Assembly: GCF_018736045.1 (NCBI RefSeq)
Contig: NZ_CP076132.1
Coordinates: 1,907,501-1,971,500, forward strand
Direction: 5' to 3'
Origin: Flammeovirga yaeyamensis
Lineage (GTDB): Bacteria > Bacteroidota > Bacteroidia > Cytophagales > Flammeovirgaceae
DNA: 64,000 nucleotides
In this document: in pieces, positions 8,595-17,260 of the stretch
Layout: every line of letters starts with the position of its first letter
How positions within the stretch are numbered: position 1 is the stretch's first letter
Translations under genes and position numbers: made by a program
Notes under the pieces: generated by a model
What the model was told of the DNA's origin: nothing
Seen by the model: only the letters and a program-made list of their open reading frames with translations
Database searches by the model: none

Positions 8595-9869
8595 TTATTC
8601 TTCCATTGCTTCCATTCTTTGAATTAATGGAGGATGAGAATAATGCATTTTTACATAACTATCGTGAGGAGTCAAATTGCTTAATGAATCCACCGATAAT
8701 TTCTTTAAAGCTTCCACCAAAGCACTACTTGATGACGTGTCCTTAGCATAAGCATCAGCCTCAAATTCATTCTTTCTCGAGAATGCATTGACAATTAATC
8801 CTGTAATCATAGAGATTGGACTGTACAGCATTGAGAAAGCAACAAGGTTAAGTGGTGATAAATATCCACCAGTATTCGATTTAAAGAAACTTCCTAACTG
8901 TGTCATGTTATCAGCACCCATAGCTACCATCAGTTCTTTAGAATCAATAAATAAGCTCAATAACCAAAGTGTAATAAAGATATTTACTGCAGAGATCACA
9001 AACATTTGTAAGGTGTGCTTTCTTTTATAGTGTCCCACTTCGTGTGCCAATACTGCAACGATTTCATCCGTAGATAATTTCTCAATTAAAGTATCATAAA
9101 GCACAATATTTTTATTGCCACCTAAACCGCTAAAAAAGGCATTGGCTTTCGTCGATCTTTTCGATCCGTCCATCACCATAATTTTTCCCAGAGGGAAATC
9201 TACGCTGTTGGCATAAGTAGTAATAGCACTTAATAACTCACCTTCCTCTAGTGGAGTAAGTTTATTAAACATTGGCAAAATCACATTGGCATAGAACATT
9301 GTTGCCCCTAAAGCAAATAACATGAATACTACCCAAGCAATGATCCAATACGTAGAAGGGAAGTTGTGATAGAATGCTACAAAACCCCATAATAATAAAC
9401 CGCCAAGAATAGCTCCTAATGCATATCCTTTTAATTTATCAAGAACAAAAGTACCTACAGTCATTTTATTGAATCCATACTTTTCTTCGATTTTAAAAGT
9501 ATTCATCCACTCAAAAGGAATTCCGATAACATCAGAAATTAGTGCGATGATGGCAAAAAATGACAATAGCTGTATAGTATTATTATCAGAAAGGTCTAAG
9601 CAAAAAGAATTGATAACTGCATAACCTCCTGCTAAAAGTAAAATCATCGTTAATAAATAAGATGCTGCACTGCTGTAAAGACCTAAACGATCTTTTTCAG
9701 CTTGATACTCTTGTGATCTTTTATATTCCGCTGCATCATATAATCCTTCCAATTTAGAAGGAAGTTTGTTACTCATTGCTTTAATATTGAGGTGGCTAAG
9801 CACTCTTTCCAATACAAACTCGCCTGTTAGAATAGCTACAATAACTATCTTTAAAGTTTCTCCACTCAT
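8595..9869 (-). CDS. M48-family zinc metalloprotease (Ste24/CAAX protease-like)
   Basis: A 424-residue integral membrane protease like Ste24 CAAX prenyl protease 1. It has several transmembrane segments (near 7-20, 68-86, 102-118, 150-168, 175-196, 287-306 and 343-362), the zinc motif HEVGH at 276-280, and the downstream EFEAD motif at 368-372 supplying the third ligand. In bacteria such enzymes act in membrane protein quality control rather than prenylation; that role is inferred from the family. TAAATTTG on the minus strand (9893-9900) is a likely -7 element 24 bases before the start. The gene is monocistronic. Confidence 0.9.
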   Translation of the reverse strand: MSGETLKIVIVAILTGEFVLERVLSHLNIKAMSNKLPSKLEGLYDAAEYKRSQEYQAEKDRLGLYSSAASYLLTMILLLAGGYAVINSFCLDLSDNNTIQLLSFFAIIALISDVIGIPFEWMNTFKIEEKYGFNKMTVGTFVLDKLKGYALGAILGGLLLWGFVAFYHNFPSTYWIIAWVVFMLFALGATMFYANVILPMFNKLTPLEEGELLSAITTYANSVDFPLGKIMVMDGSKRSTKANAFFSGLGGNKNIVLYDTLIEKLSTDEIVAVLAHEVGHYKRKHTLQMFVISAVNIFITLWLLSLFIDSKELMVAMGADNMTQLGSFFKSNTGGYLSPLNLVAFSMLYSPISMITGLIVNAFSRKNEFEADAYAKDTSSSSALVEALKKLSVDSLSNLTPHDSYVKMHYSHPPLIQRMEAMEE

Positions 9870-9993
9870 TGTTGTATTTTAAAAATTTCGTTCAAATTTA
9901 ATAAAATAGCGCAGATCACAACACGATTTATGTTGAAAAGTTACCTTATCTTTCAGAACTTAGAGCAAGATTTACGATTAGACTTAAATAACA

Positions 9994-10707
9994 TTGGACA
10001 ATCAAAGAAACTATAAATGTTTAATTGTTGATGATGAACAATTAGCTAGAGATTTATTATCAGCCTACATTAAAAAAATACCATTTCTAGAAGAAGCGGG
10101 AAGTTGTTCCTCTCCTTTAGAAGCAATGCAGGTCATGAGAGAACAACAAATTGATATCCTATTATTAGATATTCAAATGCCGGAACTATCTGGGCTGGAT
10201 CTAATAAAAAGTATGTCTAATCCACCTGTCGTGATATTTACTACTGCTTATTCTGAATATGCAGTGGAATCTTATGAGCTTAATGCCATCGATTATCTCT
10301 TGAAACCTTTTCCATTGGATCGCTTTATTAAATCCATAAATAAAGCGATAGAATGGATAGAAATGAAGTCTGAAACAGGAAAATCAGATGAAAAAGAAGA
10401 GTTTGTCTTTATAAAAGGAGATCAGAAAACGCATAAGGTGTTGCCTTCAGAAATAACATGTATCGAAGGTTTAAAAGAATATGTTTCCTTCTATTTAGAT
10501 TCTGGAGAAAGGATCGTTTCACTTTACTCATTAACTAAATTAGAGAATGAATTAGCTCCTTTTGGATTTCTAAGAGTACACCGTTCTCATATCATCAATA
10601 AGAAAAAAGTAACCGCTTTTGAAAAACATATGGTTTGGATAGGTGATAAAGAAATTCCAGTAGGAAAAACCTACAGAGACAAAATTTTTGATATCCTGTC
10701 AAAATAA
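9994..10707 (+). CDS. LytTR-family response regulator (TTG start)
   Basis: A 237-residue response regulator. The REC domain (1-120) has the acidic pair D13/D14, phospho-acceptor Asp59 in LLLDIQMP and the KPF lysine motif near 108. A LytTR DNA-binding domain (about 135-237) follows, with LRVHRSHIINKKKV. The start is TTG: the frame is closed by TAA at 9985 and there is no ATG before the conserved REC core. The usual LytS-like kinase is not adjacent, so the cognate kinase must be elsewhere. Confidence 0.9.
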   Translation: MDNQRNYKCLIVDDEQLARDLLSAYIKKIPFLEEAGSCSSPLEAMQVMREQQIDILLLDIQMPELSGLDLIKSMSNPPVVIFTTAYSEYAVESYELNAIDYLLKPFPLDRFIKSINKAIEWIEMKSETGKSDEKEEFVFIKGDQKTHKVLPSEITCIEGLKEYVSFYLDSGERIVSLYSLTKLENELAPFGFLRVHRSHIINKKKVTAFEKHMVWIGDKEIPVGKTYRDKIFDILSK

Positions 10708-10761
10708 TCAAGTACCTTCAAGGTTATAAATCAAATTCGTCTACCCTTAGCAAATTCCACA

Positions 10762-13700
10762 TTGAGTACTTCAAAGAAATTCAATATTTATAGATCTTCG
10801 GCTGGAGCTGGAAAAACATTTACCCTAGCAAAGGAATACATCAAAATTGCTTTGCAAATCGAAAAGTTTGATGAAGAATTTAATCCAGACTACTTTCAAC
10901 ATATTCTAGCAGTCACTTTTACCAATTTGGCGACTGCAGAGATGAAAGAACGTATTCTAGAGCAACTTTTAAAGTTTTCCAAAGCTGAGAGTAAATTAGA
11001 AGATGATATGCTCAAAAGTATCATCAATGAGTTTTTTGGTTTTGGAATTGACGATAAAACACCTGATGAACAAAAAAGTCCTTTAGAGCCAGAAATCTTT
11101 AATAGAATAAAATCTAGATCTAAAATTGTTCATCAAAAAATATTGCACGGGTATTCTAACTTTTCCGTAAGCACCATTGATGCTTTTTCCCAAAAGGTAG
11201 CTCAAGCATTTAAAAGAGATTTAGACTTCCCATTTAATTTTGAATTGGTACTCGATTCCTCTAACCTTCTAGAAGATGCTATTTATAGTTTGATGGATAG
11301 AGTAGGTAAAGAAGAAGCTAAGGATCTGACGAAAGCATTAACTCAATTCTCTTTAAAAATGGCAGAAGAGGATAGGAGTTGGAATATAGTACCAAACATT
11401 AGCGATTTCGGTAAAGCACTTTTTGATGATAATCAGAGACGCATTATCGAAAAGTTGGGTATTAATCAGGAAACAAAAGAAGAATTAAGTATTGCTGATT
11501 TTTCGAAAATAGCCAACCGTCTTCGAAAAATAATATATGAGGACAATGAGAAGATTGTTCAGGATGCCTATAATACCATAAGAAAATCACTTTCTGATAA
11601 TGGATTGTCATTGGATGAACTTAGCTCGAATGTAGGTAAAGCCATTATCAAATTTGATAAGCCATTATCTCAAATGGATAAGAAAAAGGATATTGGTAAC
11701 CCGATTAAAAAGGTGGCTGAAAGTGGAGATCCATCTTCATTAACTACTAAAACGAATTATAAAAAGTTTGGCGGTCAAATGGACGCCGCTTATCCATTGA
11801 TTCAATCGAGTGTAGCCTCAATTATAGAGGTAATTCTTTCTACTGAATTAATTAAAAAGGTATACGATAAAATTTATCTAGTCGGTACTGCATTGTTACT
11901 TCAAAAAGAGTTGGAGGTACAAAAGAAAGAGCAAGGTTGGATTCATATATCAGAAATAGGGGACAACATCAATAAGATAGTAGAGGATGCTCCAATTCCT
12001 TATTTGTATGAACGTTTGGGAGAACGTTATCATCATATTTTAATTGATGAATTTCAGGATACATCAAAAACACAATGGCATAACCTCATTCCATTGGTGT
12101 CAAATGCACTAACAGAAGAAGAGGGGAATAAATGTCTAGTAGTAGGTGATGCCAAGCAGTCAATTTATCGTTGGAGAGGCGGGCAGGCAGAAATGTTAGT
12201 GGAATTGCCTCATTTGCCAACAGCAAAAGGAACTGCTTTACAGCAAGAGGAATATGTCTTTGAAAAAGAAGCCAATCCATTAAAACTCGGCAAGAACTTT
12301 AGGAGTTTCCCAAACATCATTGAGTTTAATAATACATTGTATGAGTTTATTCGACAAGATGCAAAGAAGGAAATGCTAAGTAAATTCTACGAGGGGGGTG
12401 AGCAAGAAAAAGTAAAAAAACAAGGTGGACAAGTACGTCTGTCCATATTACAACAATCTGGAAGTGCATCAGATTCCGAAGAAATAAATCTAAAAAGAAT
12501 CCACCAAGTAATTCAACAATTGGTTGAAGAAGAAGGTTATGCCTATAAGGATATTGCCATCCTCGTTAGAAAAAATGATAATGGTGCCAAGATCGCAGAT
12601 TACTTAGTAAAAGAAGATGTAGAAGTGATTTCATCTGAGTCACTATTGGTCAATTCTGCTCCATCCATCCAATTTATGGTCAATATGATTCGCCTCCTAG
12701 CGAGAAGGTTGGATAAGATGCTATATATGGAGATTATCAGATTCTTGTTTGCTCACTTTAATGATATCAAAAACAATCGATGGGAGAAGAAGAATGAATC
12801 GCCAACCATTTTCCCAGGAAGCGATTATGTTGATTTAGGGAAGGCAATGAAAGAGTGTGAATCCCCATCCGATTTTGAAGCTATCCTCAAAAAAGAATTT
12901 GATGTTGATTTTGAATTATCCTCTTTCAGGAGAAAATCAATGTTTGATCAAGTCGAGTTTCTGATTCAGAACTTTCAATTAAATAAAAGAACAACGGAAC
13001 AATCCTATCAAATGAAATTCTTGGGAGTGGTATTATCACATTCTCAGAAAAAAGGAAATAGTGCTCAAGAGTTTCTAAATAGATGGGAGAGTTTAAAAGA
13101 TAAAGAGGCTATATCTGTTCCCGATAACATTAATGCAGTTCGAATTCTATCCATTCATAAATCGAAGGGTTTAGAGTTCCCTGTTGTGCTTTTGCCATTT
13201 GCCAATTGGTCGGTTAAACCTCAAAATAAATCGTCTAAATGGTTTAATTGGGAAGGAAATGATGTTATTCCAGAGTTAGGAGCAACTAATCTTCCTTTGT
13301 CATCCTACTTGGAAAACACGGAATTTGCAGAAGATTACTTAGAAGAAGTAGAAGAAACCTTTATTGATGCCGTCAATATGCTTTATGTAGCAACAACAAG
13401 AGCCAAGAAGCACCTTCATATTTTTACGGTAGATTCAAGGTTCAAATCCACTCAAGTAACCGATCTTTTATTGAAGTTTAAAGATTTCGCTTTTTCTCAT
13501 GATAATTTTGATGCAAAAGAATTGGCATCAGTTACTATTTCTTCGGAAACAAATGAAGAAATATTTAACGAATATGAATTTTTCTCAGACGATGTACCTA
13601 ACAAAAATGCTGAACAGATAGGTGCGGTCAACGAAATTAAGGAGATCATTCACACAGATCAATCGGAGCATTTGAGGATGAAAAGCGGCTCTTTGGAATT

Positions 13701-14187
13701 AGGCGAAAAAGAAATTCACTTAGAAGAAATTGCATTAGCCAAAAATAAGGGAGTAATTATTCATAAAGCCTTCGAAAAAATCAGATTTAAAGAAGACTAT
13801 ATTGAAGCATCCAATTATTTGGAGCGAAAAGGTTGGATTGATTACGAAGAATTATTGGAATATCAAGATGCAATACTGAAAATTATAAGTCACCCAGAAG
13901 TAAGTAGTTTTTTTGATAAATCATCCGGATATACTGTACTAAATGAAACTGAAATAATATCACCTAGAAAAGAACTCATGAAGGCGGCAATCGTAGATCG
14001 TCCTGACCGTTTGATGTACAAAGGTGATGAAGCGATAGTAATTGATTATAAGACAGGTAATCATAATGATCACCATGAAGTTCAAATCAAGCGCTATGGT
14101 ACTGCTTTAAAGAAAATGGGTTTTAAGACCATTAAATTAATTTTATTATATACTGAAAATAACGATGTTCATCATGTTGAATTTTAA
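10762..14187 (+). CDS. AddA/RecB-like UvrD-type helicase-nuclease
   Basis: A 1141-residue double-strand-break repair enzyme. Walker A (RSSAGAGKTF at 11-20) is almost at the N terminus, so the TTG at 10762 is needed as start. Further SF1A helicase motifs are DEFQDTSKTQW (about 429), GDAKQSIYRWRGG, NFRS, IHKSKGLEFPVV (about 798) and LYVATTRAKKHL. The C-terminal PD-(D/E)xK nuclease core is DRPDRLMYKGDEAIVIDYKTG near 1079-1099, preceded by GVIIHKAFEKI. This resembles AddA or RecB; no AddB/RecC partner lies in the window. Its 3' end overlaps the next gene by 23 bases. Confidence 0.88.
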   Translation: MSTSKKFNIYRSSAGAGKTFTLAKEYIKIALQIEKFDEEFNPDYFQHILAVTFTNLATAEMKERILEQLLKFSKAESKLEDDMLKSIINEFFGFGIDDKTPDEQKSPLEPEIFNRIKSRSKIVHQKILHGYSNFSVSTIDAFSQKVAQAFKRDLDFPFNFELVLDSSNLLEDAIYSLMDRVGKEEAKDLTKALTQFSLKMAEEDRSWNIVPNISDFGKALFDDNQRRIIEKLGINQETKEELSIADFSKIANRLRKIIYEDNEKIVQDAYNTIRKSLSDNGLSLDELSSNVGKAIIKFDKPLSQMDKKKDIGNPIKKVAESGDPSSLTTKTNYKKFGGQMDAAYPLIQSSVASIIEVILSTELIKKVYDKIYLVGTALLLQKELEVQKKEQGWIHISEIGDNINKIVEDAPIPYLYERLGERYHHILIDEFQDTSKTQWHNLIPLVSNALTEEEGNKCLVVGDAKQSIYRWRGGQAEMLVELPHLPTAKGTALQQEEYVFEKEANPLKLGKNFRSFPNIIEFNNTLYEFIRQDAKKEMLSKFYEGGEQEKVKKQGGQVRLSILQQSGSASDSEEINLKRIHQVIQQLVEEEGYAYKDIAILVRKNDNGAKIADYLVKEDVEVISSESLLVNSAPSIQFMVNMIRLLARRLDKMLYMEIIRFLFAHFNDIKNNRWEKKNESPTIFPGSDYVDLGKAMKECESPSDFEAILKKEFDVDFELSSFRRKSMFDQVEFLIQNFQLNKRTTEQSYQMKFLGVVLSHSQKKGNSAQEFLNRWESLKDKEAISVPDNINAVRILSIHKSKGLEFPVVLLPFANWSVKPQNKSSKWFNWEGNDVIPELGATNLPLSSYLENTEFAEDYLEEVEETFIDAVNMLYVATTRAKKHLHIFTVDSRFKSTQVTDLLLKFKDFAFSHDNFDAKELASVTISSETNEEIFNEYEFFSDDVPNKNAEQIGAVNEIKEIIHTDQSEHLRMKSGSLELGEKEIHLEEIALAKNKGVIIHKAFEKIRFKEDYIEASNYLERKGWIDYEELLEYQDAILKIISHPEVSSFFDKSSGYTVLNETEIISPRKELMKAAIVDRPDRLMYKGDEAIVIDYKTGNHNDHHEVQIKRYGTALKKMGFKTIKLILLYTENNDVHHVEF

Positions 14188-14740
14188 ATCAAAAACTTTC
14201 TTGTCATTGACATTATTGTTACTCTCTTTCTCCATTGTTTCCGCTCAAAAAGGAAAAATGTTCCCCAAAATGGAGGCGACGACCATCAATGATAAAGAAA
14301 TTGTATTGCCCAATGCTGTAAAAGGGAAGGCTACATTAATTGGAGTGGCCTATTCGAAAAAATCACAGGAAAATTTAGAGAGTTGGATGCAACCCATCTA
14401 CACGACATTTATTAATCCTCCGAAATCGGATCTTTTTGGATCGACAACTTATAATGTCAATATGCAGTTTGTTGCCCTTGCTAGAGGAATTGCTAAAGCC
14501 GCAGAGAAGACATTGAAAAGCTCAATGAAAAAGAATATTGATAAAAAGTTACACGATAATGTAGCCATAGTTTTAGGAAGTGTAAAAGAGTATAAAAATT
14601 CTTTAGGATTGGGCGCCAAAGATGTTCCTTACTTTTTTATTTTAGATCCGAATGGCAAAATTTTATTTGTAACCAGTGGTAAATATTCCCCTTCAAAAAT
14701 GAGTGCCATAGAGGACGCCTTGTACGATTATACCGAATAG
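14165..14740 (+). CDS. Secreted thioredoxin-fold-like protein without CxxC
   Basis: A 191-residue protein with an N-terminal signal peptide ending near IVSAQ. ATG at 14174 is an equally good start and would remove three residues. The C-terminal part (DVPYFFILDPNGKILFVTSG) matches the cis-proline strand region of TlpA/redoxin proteins, but no CxxC pair is present, so a redox role is unlikely. ATP10-like assembly factors share these traits, but that assignment is weak. The gene overlaps the end of the helicase-nuclease gene and is probably cotranscribed with it. Confidence 0.55.
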   Translation: MFIMLNFKSKTFLSLTLLLLSFSIVSAQKGKMFPKMEATTINDKEIVLPNAVKGKATLIGVAYSKKSQENLESWMQPIYTTFINPPKSDLFGSTTYNVNMQFVALARGIAKAAEKTLKSSMKKNIDKKLHDNVAIVLGSVKEYKNSLGLGAKDVPYFFILDPNGKILFVTSGKYSPSKMSAIEDALYDYTE

Positions 14741-14805
14741 TTGTTAAAGTTTTAAAAAACTCGCTATAACCCTTAAATGATCATTTATTTTAGTAAGCAG
14801 TTTTT

Positions 14806-14813
14806 TAGATTTG
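14806..14813 (+). promoter_or_regulatory. -7 promoter element of the LptF/G-type gene
   Basis: TAGATTTG fits TAnnTTTG exactly, with a weak TTTA 18 bases upstream in the -33 region and about 49 bases to the start codon. Confidence 0.5.
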
Positions 14814-14861
14814 CGTTACTCATGAATATATCTTGAGTAGAATAGAACTCACAAAGCAAGA

Positions 14862-16265
14862 ATGAAGAAGCTAGATAAGCTATTATTAAAAGCATACATA
14901 GGACCTTTTGCATTAACTTCTGCAATTGTTTTATTTATTTTTTGGTCGCAGTACATGATCTCAAAATTTGTCTATTTCTTAGGCAAAGATTTAGGATACG
15001 ATGTTTATGCGGAATTGTTCTTTTGGTTTGCATTAGCCTTGTTGCCATTAGCATTACCACTAGCCGTGTTGCTAGCGTCGTTAATGACCTATGGTAGTTT
15101 AGGACAGCACTCTGAACTAACAGCAATTAAAGGGGCAGGGATCTCATTAATTAGAGTATTAAGACCTGTATTTTTCTTTACAATAGCTGTTACATTATTT
15201 CAATTAGTATATAACGATACTGTCGTACCCCACGCTAATTTGAAAGCTTATAGTTTGCTTTATGATATCAAACAGACTAAACCGACGATGAACCTTAAAG
15301 AAGGAGCATTTTATAACGGCTTAGATGGTTATAGTATCAAAGTATCGAAAAAAGATGAAGACGGAATCGGTATTCACGATGTGATCATTTATAAACATGA
15401 AGGACACCGTGGAAACAAAGAAGTGATTCTGGCCAACCATGGTAAAATGGAATTGATCAACGATGATACATTTTTGATGTTGACCCTGTTTAACGGTAAT
15501 GCATACAGTGAAGTAGAAGATAAAAAATCGAAGGCGGATATTCAGTATGTACATTCTGAATTCGATTCTTCAATTTTCTATTTCTCAATGGAATCATATG
15601 CGATGAACGAAACTAGAGAGGACTTATTCATGGGGCATAACCTAATGAAAAATAGTACTCAGTTAAAAGCGGAGCAAGATTCATTAGAGAAAGCTATGGT
15701 AGATTACAGTGCTATGCTTGCTAAGAATGGTAAGACACAGTTCTACTACAGAAATACTTCTGCTAAAGGTGAACATAAAGCCAATAAATTTACTAAGAAG
15801 AAATTTGATCCTAATTCTAAGACTAATAAACTTAGAATTACATCTTCAGCATACAATAGTGCTTCGAGTTTCTACAATGTATTGAAGTCGAATGCCTCTA
15901 GGCATGCTAATCAGTTAAAAGAGGATGTGAAATATACGATTGATGTTCAAAAGAAAATTTCTACAGCAGTCGCTATTTTACTAATGTTCTTAATCGGTGC
16001 ACCACTTGGAGCGATTATCAAAAAAGGTGGTCTTGGTGTTCCTGTATTGGTATCAGTATTGTTCTTCGTGATTTACTATATCATTACGATTACAGGTGAA
16101 AAGATGGCAAAAGAGTTATTAATCGACCCAGTTCTAGGAACTTGGTTGTCAAATATCTTCTTGTTAGTCTTTGGTTTGTTCTTCACATACCAAGCGAAAA
16201 ACGATGTAAAACTTTTTGATACTGATTACTACTCTGTAGTATTCAAGAAATTATTCAAAAAGTAG
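14862..16265 (+). CDS. LptF/LptG-family permease (YjgP/YjgQ)
   Basis: A 467-residue permease subunit of the LptB2FG exporter, which takes lipopolysaccharide from the inner membrane to the periplasmic bridge. Three N-terminal membrane segments (about 16-36, 48-75, 98-120) and three C-terminal ones (about 368-388, 395-412, 426-446) flank a periplasmic jellyroll region. The motifs LLPLALPLAVLLASLMTYG and ELTAIKGAGIS are typical coupling-region sequences. Residues about 250-350 form a longer charged insert than in E. coli LptF/G. F and G cannot be told apart from sequence alone. Confidence 0.88.
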   Translation: MKKLDKLLLKAYIGPFALTSAIVLFIFWSQYMISKFVYFLGKDLGYDVYAELFFWFALALLPLALPLAVLLASLMTYGSLGQHSELTAIKGAGISLIRVLRPVFFFTIAVTLFQLVYNDTVVPHANLKAYSLLYDIKQTKPTMNLKEGAFYNGLDGYSIKVSKKDEDGIGIHDVIIYKHEGHRGNKEVILANHGKMELINDDTFLMLTLFNGNAYSEVEDKKSKADIQYVHSEFDSSIFYFSMESYAMNETREDLFMGHNLMKNSTQLKAEQDSLEKAMVDYSAMLAKNGKTQFYYRNTSAKGEHKANKFTKKKFDPNSKTNKLRITSSAYNSASSFYNVLKSNASRHANQLKEDVKYTIDVQKKISTAVAILLMFLIGAPLGAIIKKGGLGVPVLVSVLFFVIYYIITITGEKMAKELLIDPVLGTWLSNIFLLVFGLFFTYQAKNDVKLFDTDYYSVVFKKLFKK

Positions 16266-16286
16266 ATATAAATTTATTACCTTAAT

Positions 16287-16320
16287 AACCCTATGCAGTT
16301 TAGTCTGTATAGGGTTTTCT
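16287..16320 (+). terminator. Terminator of the LptF/G-type gene
   Basis: A 12-base stem with one mismatch (16287-16298 with 16305-16316) followed by TTCTTTTG. It shows that the open stretch from 16293 is not the start of cmk. Confidence 0.7.
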
Positions 16321-16355
16321 TTTGTAATTTGAGAGAAATTAAACCACTACAATTA

Positions 16356-17030
16356 ATGAAAAAAATCATCATAGCGTTAGATGGTCACGCAGGTTGTGGC
16401 AAATCAACTACTGCAAAAGCAGTAGCAAAATCATTAAATTATGTATTTATTGATACTGGAGCAATGTATAGGGCAGTAACCTATTATTTTCTTGAGAATG
16501 AAGTTGATTTTGCTGATCCTACAGAAGTGAAGAAAGCGTTAAATGAGATTTCATTAAAATTTGTCTTTAACCCAGAAAAAGGATTAGGCGAAATACACCT
16601 TAATAATAAAAATGTAGAGCCTTTCATCCGTAACATGGATATTACTAGTCGTGTGAGCGATGTGGCTGCTATTAAAGAAGTAAGGGTCTTTTGTGTGAGA
16701 GAACAACAGAAGATGGGAGAAGACAAAGGAATAGTGATGGATGGTCGTGATATTGGCACTGTAGTCTTTCCTACAGCAGAACTTAAAGTATTCATGACAG
16801 CCGATGTGAAGGTAAGAGCTAAACGTCGTTTAAAAGAAATGGAATCTAAAGGAGTAAATACTAATCTTAGTGATGTTATAGCTGATATTGAAAATAGAGA
16901 TCATTTAGACTCAACAAGAAAGGAAAGTCCATTGAAAAAAGCTGATGATGCTGTGGTGGTAGACACTTCAGGACTGACAATTCAAGAGCAAGTGGATAGT
17001 ATTTTGAAGCTAGCAAAAAAGAAGTTGTAA
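16356..17030 (+). CDS. cmk: Cytidylate kinase
   Basis: A 224-residue (d)CMP kinase making CDP/dCDP from ATP. It begins MKKIIIALDG and has the P-loop DGHAGCGKSTT at 9-19, IDTGAMYRAVTYYF, VMDGRDIGTVVFP and the LID/arginine stretch KVRAKRRLKEM, then NRDHLDSTRKESPLKKADD, all standard for Cmk. ATG at 16356 is chosen because the upstream in-frame ATG at 16293 lies within the preceding terminator hairpin. The length matches the bacterial family (about 220-230). Confidence 0.95.
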   Translation: MKKIIIALDGHAGCGKSTTAKAVAKSLNYVFIDTGAMYRAVTYYFLENEVDFADPTEVKKALNEISLKFVFNPEKGLGEIHLNNKNVEPFIRNMDITSRVSDVAAIKEVRVFCVREQQKMGEDKGIVMDGRDIGTVVFPTAELKVFMTADVKVRAKRRLKEMESKGVNTNLSDVIADIENRDHLDSTRKESPLKKADDAVVVDTSGLTIQEQVDSILKLAKKKL

Positions 17031-17074
17031 TCAATAGTTAATAGTGACTTAAGTCATGTTTGCTTAAAATATGT

Positions 17075-17109
17075 AAAGAAGTATCTCTAAAAGATACTTC
17101 TTTTTCTTT
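17075..17109 (+). terminator. Terminator downstream of cmk
   Basis: A perfect 12-base stem (17075-17086 with 17092-17103) followed by TTTTTCTTT. Confidence 0.85.
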
Positions 17110-17194
17110 AACATAGTTTTAGGTTTAAGAGAGTAGTACTTTTAACTATTTGAAATAGAAGAATAATAATTATTACAATTAATAATGCATTAAA

Positions 17195-17225
17195 AAAGGC
17201 TATCATTAATCTAATGATAGCCTTT
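17195..17225 (-). terminator. Terminator downstream of the porin gene
   Basis: A 14-base stem (17195-17208 with 17212-17225) with an A-run on its left, which is a T-run for the minus-strand transcript. Confidence 0.8.
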
Positions 17226-17260
17226 CTAATAAAAGGATGTATATATCGGTAAGTTAGCGA

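Noticed and set aside
17045-17056. Perfect palindrome TGACTTAAGTCA like the one before napA
   Set aside because: It lies downstream of cmk and downstream of the convergent porin gene, not in front of any gene; probably chance.
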